Source of the DNA: Dokdonia sinensis
Lineage (GTDB): Bacteria > Bacteroidota > Bacteroidia > Flavobacteriales > Flavobacteriaceae
Length of the DNA stretch: 64,000 bases
Direction: 5' to 3'
Assembly: GCF_003688895.1 (NCBI RefSeq)
Contig: NZ_REFV01000015.1
Span: 21,664-85,663, forward strand
Below the pieces are notes generated by a model. The model ran no database searches and was not told the DNA's origin. It saw only the letters and a list, made by a program, of their open reading frames with translations. Position 1 is the first letter of the stretch. Each line of letters opens with the position of its first letter. The position numbers and the translations under genes are program-made. Below, piece by piece: positions 42,594 to 51,422 of this stretch.

Positions 42594-43076
42594 ATGAAAA
42601 CAGTTATCACACTATGTATCGCTCTCGCCGTATCTATATGTACAGCGCAGGAGCCAGCAAAAATCAATGAGAACCTCTTGTCGCCAGAACAGGTAGAGCA
42701 ACTCAAGGAAACATTAACTTCTATTGCACAAAAGTTAGATAGTAATAAAGATACTTTCTTTTCTAAAGAAGAAGTACAGCTTTTAATGCAAAAACTGGAA
42801 AGTACGCAGGAGCAACAGGCTCAAAGTACTGTTTTTTCAAAAACCTACAGAACGGATAGTTCTCCAACTTCACATACAGAAGTAAAATATTCGGTTACTT
42901 TAAATGACAAGGAAGACCTTGCGGGGATTGAGGATTTAAAAAACTTAGATTTGTCTGAGCTTAGTAGTACGATGGCCGACTTTGTAACTGCTCTTCTGCA
43001 AAGCCCAAAAATCAAGGAACTTGCGGTGAGCCTTCAGCAGCTGCAGGAAAAACTAGAAAATGCAAAAAAAGACTAA
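42594..43076 (+). CDS. Secreted EF-hand-like protein
   Basis: A 160-residue exported protein: signal peptide to about residue 18 (CTAQ), then a helical region with an EF-hand-type loop DSNKDTFFSKEE (residues at positions 1, 3, 5, 9 and 12 fit Ca2+ binding). A Gln/Glu/Ser-rich helix follows, and the rest is helical. It opens the plus-strand group divergent from the two-component system and is followed 15 bp later by a GLPGLI protein gene. Single EF-hand loops can occur by chance, so Ca2+ binding is a suggestion. Confidence 0.65.
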   Translation: MKTVITLCIALAVSICTAQEPAKINENLLSPEQVEQLKETLTSIAQKLDSNKDTFFSKEEVQLLMQKLESTQEQQAQSTVFSKTYRTDSSPTSHTEVKYSVTLNDKEDLAGIEDLKNLDLSELSSTMADFVTALLQSPKIKELAVSLQQLQEKLENAKKD

Positions 43077-43091
43077 TCTTAAAACTTATAA

Positions 43092-43916
43092 ATGATGAAA
43101 AATATAGTATTGATTGTTTTGATGTTCGCTTTCGCGAAAGCGTACTCACAAAAAATTGAAGGAATCGCCACCTACCAAACCCAGCGTAGTGTAGATATAA
43201 AAATGGACAGCACCTCCGGGATGACCAGCGAGATGCAAAAATCCATCCAGGAACAGTTGCGCAAGCAGTTTCAAAAAGAATTTGACCTTACATTTAATGC
43301 TAAGGAGAAGGTCTGGAAAGAGAATGAATCCATCAGTACGCCACAAGCACCAGCATCAGGTATTCAAATTATGATGACGGGAAATAGTGATGAGCTATAT
43401 CAAAATATACATGATCAGAAGTACGTGCAACAAAGTGATATGATGGGGAAACTATTTTTAATTGAGGATACGCTAGAGAAACCAGAGTGGAAGCTTGAGA
43501 AAGAGACAAAAAACATAGGGCAATACACTTGTTTTAAGGCTACGCTCACGGAGGAAATAACCGAGAGTACGCTCACAAGTGGAGATGCCCAAGCAGAAGA
43601 AGTTAAAAAAGAGCGTGTAACCACAGCTTGGTACACTTTAGATATTCCAGTACGGCACGGTCCAGATAGGTTTTGGGGACTACCAGGGTTAATACTTGAA
43701 GTAAATGATGGGAAGATGGCAATGATGTGTACAAAAGTAGTCCTGAACCCATCAGAAGAAATCACCATCGAAGCGCCGACAAAAGGAAAAAAAGTGACAC
43801 AGGATGCATATGACGAAATCTCCGAGAAAAAAGCCCAGGAGATGATGGAGCGCTACCAGAGCAAAAGTTCTAAAAAAGGAGAGACGAGCAGTTTTACCAT
43901 TAAGGTAGGTGGGTAA
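43092..43916 (+). CDS. GLPGLI family protein
   Basis: A 274-residue exported protein of the Bacteroidota GLPGLI family, named after its motif, seen here as RFWGLPGLILEVNDG. Other family marks are KIEGIATYQTQRS at the start of the mature part and AWYTLDIPVRHGP before the motif. The function of the family is unknown. The signal peptide itself contains a palindrome copy (LMFAFAKAYSQ). The gene belongs to a group with a second GLPGLI gene and a TonB-dependent-receptor-like gene. Confidence 0.88.
   Translation: MMKNIVLIVLMFAFAKAYSQKIEGIATYQTQRSVDIKMDSTSGMTSEMQKSIQEQLRKQFQKEFDLTFNAKEKVWKENESISTPQAPASGIQIMMTGNSDELYQNIHDQKYVQQSDMMGKLFLIEDTLEKPEWKLEKETKNIGQYTCFKATLTEEITESTLTSGDAQAEEVKKERVTTAWYTLDIPVRHGPDRFWGLPGLILEVNDGKMAMMCTKVVLNPSEEITIEAPTKGKKVTQDAYDEISEKKAQEMMERYQSKSSKKGETSSFTIKVGG
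43128..43141. repeat. Iterated palindrome in a GLPGLI signal peptide
   Basis: Exact core; it supplies the FAFAKAYSQ end of the signal peptide, including the region of the cleavage site. Confidence 0.9.
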
Positions 43917-44004
43917 ATCATAATAAAATCTTAAAATCGTAACATACCGTTAAACGGTAGACTAACTTGATAGTCAAATAGGACGAGACTTAAACCAAGA
44001 TATT

Positions 44005-44901
44005 ATGACGATTTCCGCAAGAAGATTTTTTACGATTGTTGCTATTGCTTTAATGGCAATCCCGCTCTACGCACAGAAAATTGAGGGCGTAGCGACTTAC
44101 CAAACGAAGACTACGCTTGATATGTCCCGTTTTAACCGCGGTGGCGAGCAAATGACAGAGCAACGCAAGAAGCAAATTGCAGAGCGCATGAAGAATTTTC
44201 TAGAAAAGGAATTTACGCTCACATTTAATAAAGAAGAGTCCTTCTACAAGGAAGAAGAAAAGCTTCAGGCGCCCGGACAAGGCGGTGGTCGCTGGGGTGG
44301 AGGTTTCACCCAGGGCGGAATCTATAAAAATGCCACCACAAAGGATTATGCCCGTGAGAATAATATGATGGGGAAGACTTTTCTGGTAAAAGATACCGTA
44401 AGTACGTTGCAATGGGAACTCACTAAGGAAAGCAAAATGATAGGTCAGTACCCAGCATTTAAGGCCGTTGCAGAGCGTCCTATCGAGGCAAATATGTGGA
44501 GTCGTATGGGGAGAATGGCAAGAGATGCTCAGAAAAAACAAGAAAAAAAGGACTCAACTGCAGTTGCAGAAAATTCTGATGAGATAGAAGTTGAGGAAGA
44601 AGAGCCTACTACCGAAACTATTACTGCCTGGTATACTCCGATGATTCCTGTTGGTCACGGCCCAGACGAGTTTGGTGGATTGCCAGGACTTATCTTAGAG
44701 CTGAGTACAAACAACACGACAATGCTGTGTACTAAAGTAGTGCTTAACCCTAAGGATGCTATTGTTATTGATGTCCCTTCAAAAGGAAAAGAAGTTTCCC
44801 GCGAGGAGTACACAACCATCGTCGAGGAAAAGGCTAAAGAAATGGCAGAGCGTTTCCAAAGTAGCGGTCGTAGAGGACAGCAGGGCGGACGTAGATTTTA
44901 A
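44005..44901 (+). CDS. GLPGLI family protein, second copy
   Basis: A 298-residue exported paralogue of the preceding protein. The motif reads EFGGLPGLILELSTN, with KIEGVATYQTKTT early and AWYTPMIPVGHGP before it. It differs by a Gly/Trp/Arg-rich stretch (APGQGGGRWGGGFTQGG) and an acidic, Lys-rich insert (KKQEKKDSTAVAENSDEIEV). The C-terminus is Arg/Gly-rich (SGRRGQQGGRRF). Function unknown. Confidence 0.88.
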   Translation: MTISARRFFTIVAIALMAIPLYAQKIEGVATYQTKTTLDMSRFNRGGEQMTEQRKKQIAERMKNFLEKEFTLTFNKEESFYKEEEKLQAPGQGGGRWGGGFTQGGIYKNATTKDYARENNMMGKTFLVKDTVSTLQWELTKESKMIGQYPAFKAVAERPIEANMWSRMGRMARDAQKKQEKKDSTAVAENSDEIEVEEEEPTTETITAWYTPMIPVGHGPDEFGGLPGLILELSTNNTTMLCTKVVLNPKDAIVIDVPSKGKEVSREEYTTIVEEKAKEMAERFQSSGRRGQQGGRRF

Positions 44902-44937
44902 TATGATTACGCTTTTTATAAATGAGCCTTCAGCGCA

Positions 44938-44969
44938 TCGCGAAATTTATCCCGAATTTATTTCGGTAG
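44938..44969. repeat. CCGAAATnAATTCGGGATAAATTTCGCGA repeat (minus-strand copy)
   Basis: The reverse strand reads ACCGAAATAAATTCGGGA then TAAATTTCGCGA, which nearly equals 32613-32641. Confidence 0.65.
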
Positions 44970-45101
44970 CAAACACACTAAGACAAAAAGCATCATTACT
45001 AAATGCTGAATGTAACTTTATAAGGTATAGATTATTCAAAATAGCCCTTTAAACACTCCTCTTTTCGGGGAGATGTTAAATGAGGGAAAACCAATCAAAA
45101 A

Positions 45102-47867
45102 ATGAAAAAATCACACATTATACTAGCGATGCTTCTCGCATTGCCTTTCATCACTATTGCCCAAAGTATAGAACTGAGGGGTGTTGTAAAAGATAGCTTA
45201 GGCGTAGGTCTGGAACTGGCAAACATCATTGCCACAAACAAAGCCGAAGGAACCCTAGAATCTTATGGTATCACAGACCAAGAAGGTCGTTATAGATTAC
45301 AACTTACTAAAGGAAATACCTACGACCTAAAAATAAGCTACCTAGGTTTAAAATCCGAAATCACCGAAATCTCAGTAGGAGAAGATGCCGAAGATATCAC
45401 GAGAGATTTCACCTTGCGTGATGACCCCAACCAGCTAGACGATGTCGAGCTGGTGTATGAAATGCCAGTAACCGTAAGAGGTGATACTATTGTCTACAAT
45501 ACGGATAGTTTTACAAACGGTAACGAGCGTAAACTGGGCGACGTTCTTAAAAAACTCCCAGGAGTAGAGGTTAACGATGATGGCCAGATAGAAGTAGAGG
45601 GAAAAGTAGTTTCTAAAGTAATGATTGAAGGGAAGGATTTCTTTGACGGCGATACAAAACTAGCTACAAAAAACATCCCCGCAGATGCCTTAAAAAAAGT
45701 TGAGGTGCTTAAAAATTACAACGAAGTTTCTCAAATGCGAGGCCTAGGAAATGACCAAGACAATGTTGCTATCAATTTAAGGTTGAAAGAAGGAAAGACC
45801 AACTTCTGGTTTGGCGATGTGACTGGAGGATTAGGCGATGGCGAGAAAACAAGATATTTGGGCAAGGCAAAACTCTTTTACTATAGTCCAAAGGGAAGTA
45901 TAAACATCATTTCAGACTTTAATAACGTGGGTCAGGTGCCGTTTACGTTTCGGGATTATTTCAACTTTACGGGAGGATTCAGGAATTTTAATCAGCGAGG
46001 TGGGACTGGATTTAATGTGAGCGATAGCGGTTTAGGTTTTTTAACCACTCAAAATGACCGTGCAAATGATATAGAAAGCGGATTTCTGGCTGGTAACTTT
46101 ACCTATGCTGTAAATCCAAAATGGGACATTAGCGGTTTTGCATTGCTTAGTGATAACAAGACGAACTTTGTCAATAATTCGTTGAATACCTTTATCAACC
46201 AAGGGTTTACCCAAGGCTTTAATCAAGATAGCGACCAGCAAAATCAGCTGGGGATGGCAAAACTATCATCGGTATATAAACCGAATGCGAGTCTGCAATT
46301 TGACTACGACCTTCTGGTAAAAAAATCAAAGCAAACAGAATTTTCGGATGGAGAGAGTATTGTTACCCGTGACGGAGTGGTAAGGAATGATGTGGTAGAT
46401 GAGCGCAAAGAGAATGAACCTTTCTCTATAAATCAAAATGTAAATCTATATTACACGCTTAATGAAGACAACATTTTTGCGGGTACGTTCCAGCACTTAT
46501 ATCAGGATGAAGACCCTTTTTATAATGCCATATTATCTGAGGAGCCATTTACTGCACCTGATCCTAATAATCCTATGAATCAAATAAGTTCCATAGATTT
46601 TATGCCTGGGGCAAACGGACTTTTTGATATCAATCAAAACAAGAATATAAAAACAAACAAGCTAGACGCAAAAGTAGATTACTACTACATCCTCAATAAA
46701 AAGAGCAATCTTAATATTACGGCAGGCGCAACCTTGAGCCGTCAGGATTTTGATTCAAATCTTTTTGAGATTCTAGCCGATGGAACAGTAGATGACCTTG
46801 AAGAAACCGAAGACGGAACAGTCATCGGGAATGAGGTTGCTTTTAATTTTAGTGATTTGTTCTTAGGATTACACTACAAAGTTAAAACAGGAATTTTTAC
46901 GTTCACACCTGGACTGACATTACATAATTATAGAACCAAAAGTGAGCAATTAGGAACCACGACTGAAGAAAGCGAGGTAACGGTGCTCCCAGATTTGTTT
47001 ACCGTGGTAGACTTTGCTCAGGGTAAAAGTCTGAGAGTAAATTACCAAATGACCGCTCAATACACAGACGTAAATAATTTTGCCGAAGGCTTACTGTTCA
47101 ACAATTACAATAGCCTTTTTAGAGGGAACCGCGAGATTGAGAATGCTATTTTTCATAATGCGAGTATCAATTACTTTAGCTTCAGTATGTTCAACTTTAC
47201 GAGTCTTTTTGGAGGTGTGAATTACAGTCGACGCGTTGATCCTATTAAGACCACGGGTACTTTTGTAGGAATTAATCAGGTGGCAAGCCCCATAAACAAC
47301 ACAAACTTTGCAGATGAGACGTTGAGTGCGAACGCACGTTTCTCAAAACGCTTTAAAAAGTGGAAACTTAACCTGAGCGCAAACGGGAGTTACAGCGATT
47401 TAAACAACATCATTAACGGTGAAGATAGAAACACAAAAAACCTATCTCAAACCTACACCACAAGTGCTGAGACAAACTTAAAGGAAGCACCTAATTTTGA
47501 GATAGGATACCGCTACAACAGCACAAACTCAGATAACGGAGTGACAGACAGAACGTTCTTTACTCACCGCCCGTTTGCAAATGCCGAGTGGAATTTTCTA
47601 AACGGATTTACGCTAGGCGCAGACTGGAGTTTGTATAACTACGACGATAATGATGACAGTACAGAAATAGACAATATGTATTCTTTCTTAGAGGCAAACC
47701 TGTACTACCAGAAACCAGACAGCAAGTGGGAATTTCGCATACAGGCGACTAACCTTTTGGATGTGGACGTGATCTCAAATAATAGCGTAAATGATTTCCA
47801 AATATCAAACACAGAGTATTTTGTACAACCTAGAATTGTTATGTTTACGGTGCAGTATAGTTTGTAG
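45102..47867 (+). CDS. Outer-membrane beta-barrel receptor with carboxypeptidase-like regulatory domain
   Basis: A 921-residue outer-membrane protein of the TonB-dependent-receptor superfamily. In order: signal peptide to about residue 20 (TIAQ), CarboxypepD_reg-like domain (IELRGVVKDSLGVGLELANI), plug-like region with GDVLKKLPGVEVNDDGQIEVEGK and KKVEVLKNYNEVSQM, then a barrel of about 650 residues ending MFTVQYSL. This is the type often found next to GLPGLI genes. The ligand is unknown. It is the last gene of the group facing the two-component system. Confidence 0.87.
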   Translation: MKKSHIILAMLLALPFITIAQSIELRGVVKDSLGVGLELANIIATNKAEGTLESYGITDQEGRYRLQLTKGNTYDLKISYLGLKSEITEISVGEDAEDITRDFTLRDDPNQLDDVELVYEMPVTVRGDTIVYNTDSFTNGNERKLGDVLKKLPGVEVNDDGQIEVEGKVVSKVMIEGKDFFDGDTKLATKNIPADALKKVEVLKNYNEVSQMRGLGNDQDNVAINLRLKEGKTNFWFGDVTGGLGDGEKTRYLGKAKLFYYSPKGSINIISDFNNVGQVPFTFRDYFNFTGGFRNFNQRGGTGFNVSDSGLGFLTTQNDRANDIESGFLAGNFTYAVNPKWDISGFALLSDNKTNFVNNSLNTFINQGFTQGFNQDSDQQNQLGMAKLSSVYKPNASLQFDYDLLVKKSKQTEFSDGESIVTRDGVVRNDVVDERKENEPFSINQNVNLYYTLNEDNIFAGTFQHLYQDEDPFYNAILSEEPFTAPDPNNPMNQISSIDFMPGANGLFDINQNKNIKTNKLDAKVDYYYILNKKSNLNITAGATLSRQDFDSNLFEILADGTVDDLEETEDGTVIGNEVAFNFSDLFLGLHYKVKTGIFTFTPGLTLHNYRTKSEQLGTTTEESEVTVLPDLFTVVDFAQGKSLRVNYQMTAQYTDVNNFAEGLLFNNYNSLFRGNREIENAIFHNASINYFSFSMFNFTSLFGGVNYSRRVDPIKTTGTFVGINQVASPINNTNFADETLSANARFSKRFKKWKLNLSANGSYSDLNNIINGEDRNTKNLSQTYTTSAETNLKEAPNFEIGYRYNSTNSDNGVTDRTFFTHRPFANAEWNFLNGFTLGADWSLYNYDDNDDSTEIDNMYSFLEANLYYQKPDSKWEFRIQATNLLDVDVISNNSVNDFQISNTEYFVQPRIVMFTVQYSL

Positions 47868-47913
47868 GTTAGCACTCCTGCCTGCCGGCAAGGCAGGTTC
47901 GCGAAAGCTTAAC
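47868..47913. repeat. Left composite inverted repeat of the TMEM175 cassette
   Basis: CTCCTGCCTGCCGGCAAGGC then AGGTTCGCGAAAGC: a CTGCC palindrome inserted into the iterated palindrome. It is the near-exact reverse complement of 48615-48660. Confidence 0.9.
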
Positions 47914-47916
47914 CAG

Positions 47917-47955
47917 AAAAGCGACTTCAAAAAATTGAGGTCGCTTTTGTTTTTT
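47917..47955 (+). terminator. Terminator after the outer-membrane receptor gene
   Basis: Stem AAAAGCGACTTCAA/TTGAGGTCGCTTTT (one G-T pair) followed by TTTTGTTTTTT. Confidence 0.75.
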
Positions 47956-47971
47956 ATGCTATTTTAGGAGG

Positions 47972-48598
47972 ATGATAAATGAAACTTACGAAAAAGCAAG
48001 AGTAGTTAATTTCTCAGATGCCGTATTCAGTATAGTAATGACGCTCCTTATTTTAGAGGTGGCGGTACCTACTCCCACAACGCTGAATACCTTAGATTTT
48101 AACGATGTGCTTACCAATAGAATACCAGATTTCATAGGACTTATCGTTAGTTTTTTAGTGAGTGCCCTCTACTGGATAGGTCACATCAGGATAATGCGTT
48201 TTGTGAGTGTTGTTACGGGTAAATTGCTGTGGCTCAATATATTTTTCCTGTTGGCTATTGTCGTATTGCCATTTTCAACGGCGATGTACGTAAACGGATT
48301 TAACTATGCAGGACCTTTCATATTCTATTGCATTAATCTTTCTGTCATAGGGTTATTTAATTTGTTGATGTTGCGGTATGTCTATCGCTTTGAGAAACAA
48401 AAAACAGGCTTCACCCGCTTAAAATACCGCTGGTACCGAGCAAGAGGGATAAATGTGATGGTCATTTGGATTATTGCTTCAGTTCTTGCGCTCGTTCTGC
48501 CATCTTTCTCCAGAATAATTTTTTTAATGCTTTTTGTCTTTCAGTTCTTGATTGACAGGAGATTCAAGAAGATGCTGAGATTACAAGAACAGAGCTAA
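47972..48598 (+). CDS. TMEM175-family potassium channel (DUF1211)
   Basis: A 208-residue membrane protein with six hydrophobic segments. The N-terminal signature ARVVNFSDAVFSIVMTLLILEV carries the RxxxFSD motif of bacterial TMEM175 channels, which are K+-permeable leak-type channels. The rest is two helix groups joined by charged loops. The gene lies between nearly identical composite inverted repeats (47868-47913 and 48615-48660), so it may have arrived or been rearranged with them. Confidence 0.85.
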   Translation: MINETYEKARVVNFSDAVFSIVMTLLILEVAVPTPTTLNTLDFNDVLTNRIPDFIGLIVSFLVSALYWIGHIRIMRFVSVVTGKLLWLNIFFLLAIVVLPFSTAMYVNGFNYAGPFIFYCINLSVIGLFNLLMLRYVYRFEKQKTGFTRLKYRWYRARGINVMVIWIIASVLALVLPSFSRIIFLMLFVFQFLIDRRFKKMLRLQEQS

Positions 48599-48614
48599 GA
48601 CAGGTAATATTTTT

Positions 48615-48660
48615 TTTACGCTTTCGCGAACCTGCCTTGCCGGCAGGCAGGAGCGTTAAC
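48615..48660. repeat. Right composite inverted repeat of the TMEM175 cassette
   Basis: ACGCTTTCGCGAA is followed by CCTGCCTTGCCGGCAGGCAG and then AGCG, so the palindrome core is split by the CTGCC element. Confidence 0.9.
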
Positions 48661-48717
48661 CCATTCATAAAAATCGCTTTTCAGGTTATAAATATCTGTA
48701 CCTTTAAAAGAAAAGCT

Positions 48718-49260
48718 ATGAAATATTTCTTAGCCCTCTTAATCGCCCTGCCCATAATGAATACTTCTCTCAGTTTTGATTTTGGAACCTCCTGCGATAA
48801 TTGCGACGATTGGTTCGTGGTGCTAGATGGAGTAATGGGAGGTCTCTCCGAAGGAAAAGTAGAAAAGACAGAAACCAGTATCATCTTTCGCGGAAGCATA
48901 AGTCTAGAAAACAATGGTGGTTTTGCGTCACTCCGTACACCATATCAGAATTATGATTTATCTGAGTACAAAACCGTTACAGTAAGATATCGATCTACTG
49001 GTCAAGATTTTGGATTAACGTTGAACAAGTATCGCCAGTTCTGGCGACCACAATACAAAACTAATCTCCCGATAACAAACGGCGAGTGGAAAACCATAAC
49101 CTGTAATCTTGCGGACTTTGGCACCTATCGTTTAGGTAATACAATAAATGAGAATCCTAATACAGAAGATTTATCTAAAATCATCCGACTGGGATTAATC
49201 TCAAACACCAAAGCCCCAACGGACTTTGAAATAGAGGTGGATAAGATTGTTTTTGAGTAA
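48718..49260 (+). CDS. CIA30 (complex I intermediate-associated protein 30) domain protein
   Basis: An exported protein of about 180 residues; the signal peptide ends near NTSLS. The mature part has the CIA30/galactose-binding-like mark WFVVLDGVMGGLSEG, followed by KTVTVRYRSTGQDFGLTL and NGEWKTITCNL. Bacterial roles of this domain are not known. An earlier in-frame ATG at 48637 is rejected because it would begin inside the CTGCC repeat and the signal peptide starts at 48718. It is convergent with metK. Confidence 0.8.
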   Translation: MKYFLALLIALPIMNTSLSFDFGTSCDNCDDWFVVLDGVMGGLSEGKVEKTETSIIFRGSISLENNGGFASLRTPYQNYDLSEYKTVTVRYRSTGQDFGLTLNKYRQFWRPQYKTNLPITNGEWKTITCNLADFGTYRLGNTINENPNTEDLSKIIRLGLISNTKAPTDFEIEVDKIVFE

Positions 49261-49327
49261 AATTATCCGAATATCCCGACGTAAGTAGAAATAGTATCTG
49301 CTACCCAATTCTACATTATAAAAATAA

Positions 49328-49354
49328 AATGCCGAGCTTTTGCTCGGCATTTTC
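49328..49354. terminator. Bidirectional terminator between the CIA30 gene and metK
   Basis: Perfect 10-bp stem AATGCCGAGC/GCTCGGCATT with a TTTT loop and A/T runs on both sides. Confidence 0.8.
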
Positions 49355-49400
49355 TTATTTGAAAGATCAAGTCTGTGATCTATATTCTTTTCTTTTATAT

Positions 49401-50654
49401 CTATAATGAAAAAGCACTTTTCACCTTTTCCACATAATCTAACTTCTCCCAAGTAAACAGTTCGACTTCTACCTCCTTGGTCGTGCCGTCAAAGTACTCA
49501 AAAGTCTTCGTCACCGTCTCATTCACACGTCCCATATGTCCGTAAGCTGCTGTCTCGCTATACATAGGTGTGCGTAATTTTAATCTACTCTCAATCGCAG
49601 ATGGACGCATATCAAATAATGCCGTCACCTTCTTTGCAATCTCGCCGTCGGTTAAGTTTACTTTAGCAGTTCCATAGGTGTCTACAAAAATTCCCATAGG
49701 CTCTACAACGCCAATAGCATACGAAACCTGTACGAGAATCTCATCTGCGACTCCAGCGGCAACAAGATTCTTCGCAATGTGACGCGTAGCATAAGCTGCA
49801 GAGCGATCAACTTTAGAAGGGTCTTTTCCTGAGAATGCACCTCCGCCGTGAGCACCCTTGCCACCATAAGTATCTACGATAATCTTACGTCCCGTAAGTC
49901 CTGTATCTCCGTGCGGACCACCGATGACGAATTTCCCTGTTGGATTAATATGATATTTTATATTGTCATTGAACAACTGAGCAATCTCTTCGGGTAGTCC
50001 AGCCACCACACGCGGAATCAAAATATCCTGTATGTCCCCGCGTATACGACCTAGCATTGCCTCATCTTCGTCAAAGTCGTCGTGCTGTGTCGATACTACG
50101 ATCGCTTCAATGCGTTGCGGTACATTATCATCACTGTATTCTATAGTTACTTGCGCTTTTGCATCTGGACGGAGATATGTGATTTCGTCATTTTCGCGAC
50201 GGAGATTCCCTAACTCAATGAGCAATCTATGTGAAAGCTCAAGAGCAAGTGGCATATAATTATCCGTTTCCTTTGTGGCATAGCCAAACATCATTCCCTG
50301 GTCTCCTGCGCCTTGCTCTTCCTTAGTCGCACGGTCTACGCCACGATTAATATCGTCAGACTGCTCGTGTATGGCAGAAAGGACACCGCACGAATTACCA
50401 TCAAACATATATTCGCTCTTTGTATAGCCTATCTTGTTTATAGTCTGGCGAGCAATTTTCTGCACATCTAGATACGCATTGGAGTTAACTTCTCCAGCAA
50501 GAACAACTTGACCTGTAGTAACAAGCGTTTCACAAGCTACTTTGGCCTCAGGATCAAAAGCGAGAAAATTATCTATAAGCGCATCAGAAATCTGGTCTGC
50601 AACTTTATCTGGGTGTCCTTCAGAAACAGATTCTGAAGTAAATAAGTATGCCAT
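49401..50654 (-). CDS. metK: S-adenosylmethionine synthase
   Basis: A 417-residue enzyme that makes SAM from methionine and ATP. Conserved parts: [20 protein letters not shown] at the start, [19 protein letters not shown] loop (here [16 protein letters not shown]), [21 protein letters not shown] and [20 protein letters not shown] place the start at 50654, because the enzyme begins MAYLFTSES; an upstream in-frame ATG would add 36 unrelated residues. It is divergent from the methionine operon and has no riboswitch of its own in view. Confidence 0.95.
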   Translation of the reverse strand: MAYLFTSESVSEGHPDKVADQISDALIDNFLAFDPEAKVACETLVTTGQVVLAGEVNSNAYLDVQKIARQTINKIGYTKSEYMFDGNSCGVLSAIHEQSDDINRGVDRATKEEQGAGDQGMMFGYATKETDNYMPLALELSHRLLIELGNLRRENDEITYLRPDAKAQVTIEYSDDNVPQRIEAIVVSTQHDDFDEDEAMLGRIRGDIQDILIPRVVAGLPEEIAQLFNDNIKYHINPTGKFVIGGPHGDTGLTGRKIIVDTYGGKGAHGGGAFSGKDPSKVDRSAAYATRHIAKNLVAAGVADEILVQVSYAIGVVEPMGIFVDTYGTAKVNLTDGEIAKKVTALFDMRPSAIESRLKLRTPMYSETAAYGHMGRVNETVTKTFEYFDGTTKEVEVELFTWEKLDYVEKVKSAFSL

Positions 50655-51132
50655 TATGTATGGTTTTAATTCTTGATTATTATCTGGAAGAAGATTTGAC
50701 GGAGGCGCCTCAAGAAAATTACACAGAATATCATTTTCTGTACAATGCTCGATTTTAGGCATTTTTTAAAGAGGTTGCAAGCAGTCAAATCTATCCTCGG
50801 TTTCTGTGGGCAAATGTAGGTAATCTTTCAGAACTATAAAAAGTAGTAGTCTAGTAAATGAGTAGGATTTTAACAAAGCGCCATGTAAGGCAACCCATTT
50901 TCAAAAGACTATCAATTGCAACAACAGAACATTTTAAAGTCAAATATTGGATGAGTAGTATAATTGTTGCCAGTAATAGGTTGTAAGGGTAAAAATTAGA
51001 AAAATATTCTAAAAAGTTTGTTTTCTAAAATTTTATTTTACAATATTTGTGCTCACAAAGTTCAATGACAGTAACATTCTCGCGATACGTTAAAGCCGTA
51101 TTTATAAAAAGCGAACTTGTTACAAGATTAAA
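50655..51132. other. Region upstream of metK and of the SAM riboswitch
   Basis: 478 bp, no gene seen. At about 51076-51115 it holds the long-loop repeat material CGATACGTTAAAGCCGTATT, also found at 7165-7190. The rest is AT-rich and probably holds the promoters of metK and of the met operon. Confidence 0.6.
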
Positions 51133-51252
51133 TGTTATCAAGAAAGGCTGAGGGAATGACCCTGTGAAGCCTTAGCAACCCTTTCACTTAGGAAGAAGGT
51201 GCTACATTCTACCCAAGAATCGCTCATTACCGAAACTTGAGGATAGATAACA
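51133..51252 (+). ncRNA. SAM-I riboswitch (S-box)
   Basis: P1 closes with TGTTATC (51133-51139) and GATAACA (51246-51252). In between come the conserved ATCAAGAAAGGCTGAGGGA and TGACCCTGTGAAGCCTTAGC and then AACC and GGTGCTA blocks, in the order typical of the S-box aptamer. SAM binding should lower expression of the downstream methionine genes. This is the regulatory head of the operon metY-metX-hom-metZ-metH-metF. Confidence 0.93.
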
Positions 51253-51255
51253 TCG

Positions 51256-51290
51256 AGCAAGCATCCCATGGATGTGCGCTAGTGTTTTTC
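51256..51290 (+). terminator. Possible expression platform of the riboswitch, made of a repeat
   Basis: GCATCC-CAT-GGATGT hairpin, extended by AGC/GCT, followed by AGTGTTTTTC. Its last 15 bases (GCGCTAGTGTTTTTC) recur exactly at 31232-31246. Confidence 0.5.
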
Positions 51291-51422
51291 TTATAATATT
51301 TTTCTTTCAATCATCCATCGATGCCTGAGCGTAGTCGAAGGCGGAGATTGATTATTTGGCTTTTGTTTTTAATCCATTCACATGAAGTGATTGGGAATTT
51401 ATTAAACTCAAAAAAGAGAAAA

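Noticed and set aside
50655..50762. N-terminal extension of MetK by 36 residues
   Set aside because: MetK enzymes start at MAYLFTSES; the extra part has no family similarity.
51321..51422. N-terminal extension of MetY
   Set aside because: The added residues come from the CCTGAGCGTAGTCGAAGG repeat and AT-rich leader. MetY similarity begins at 51423.
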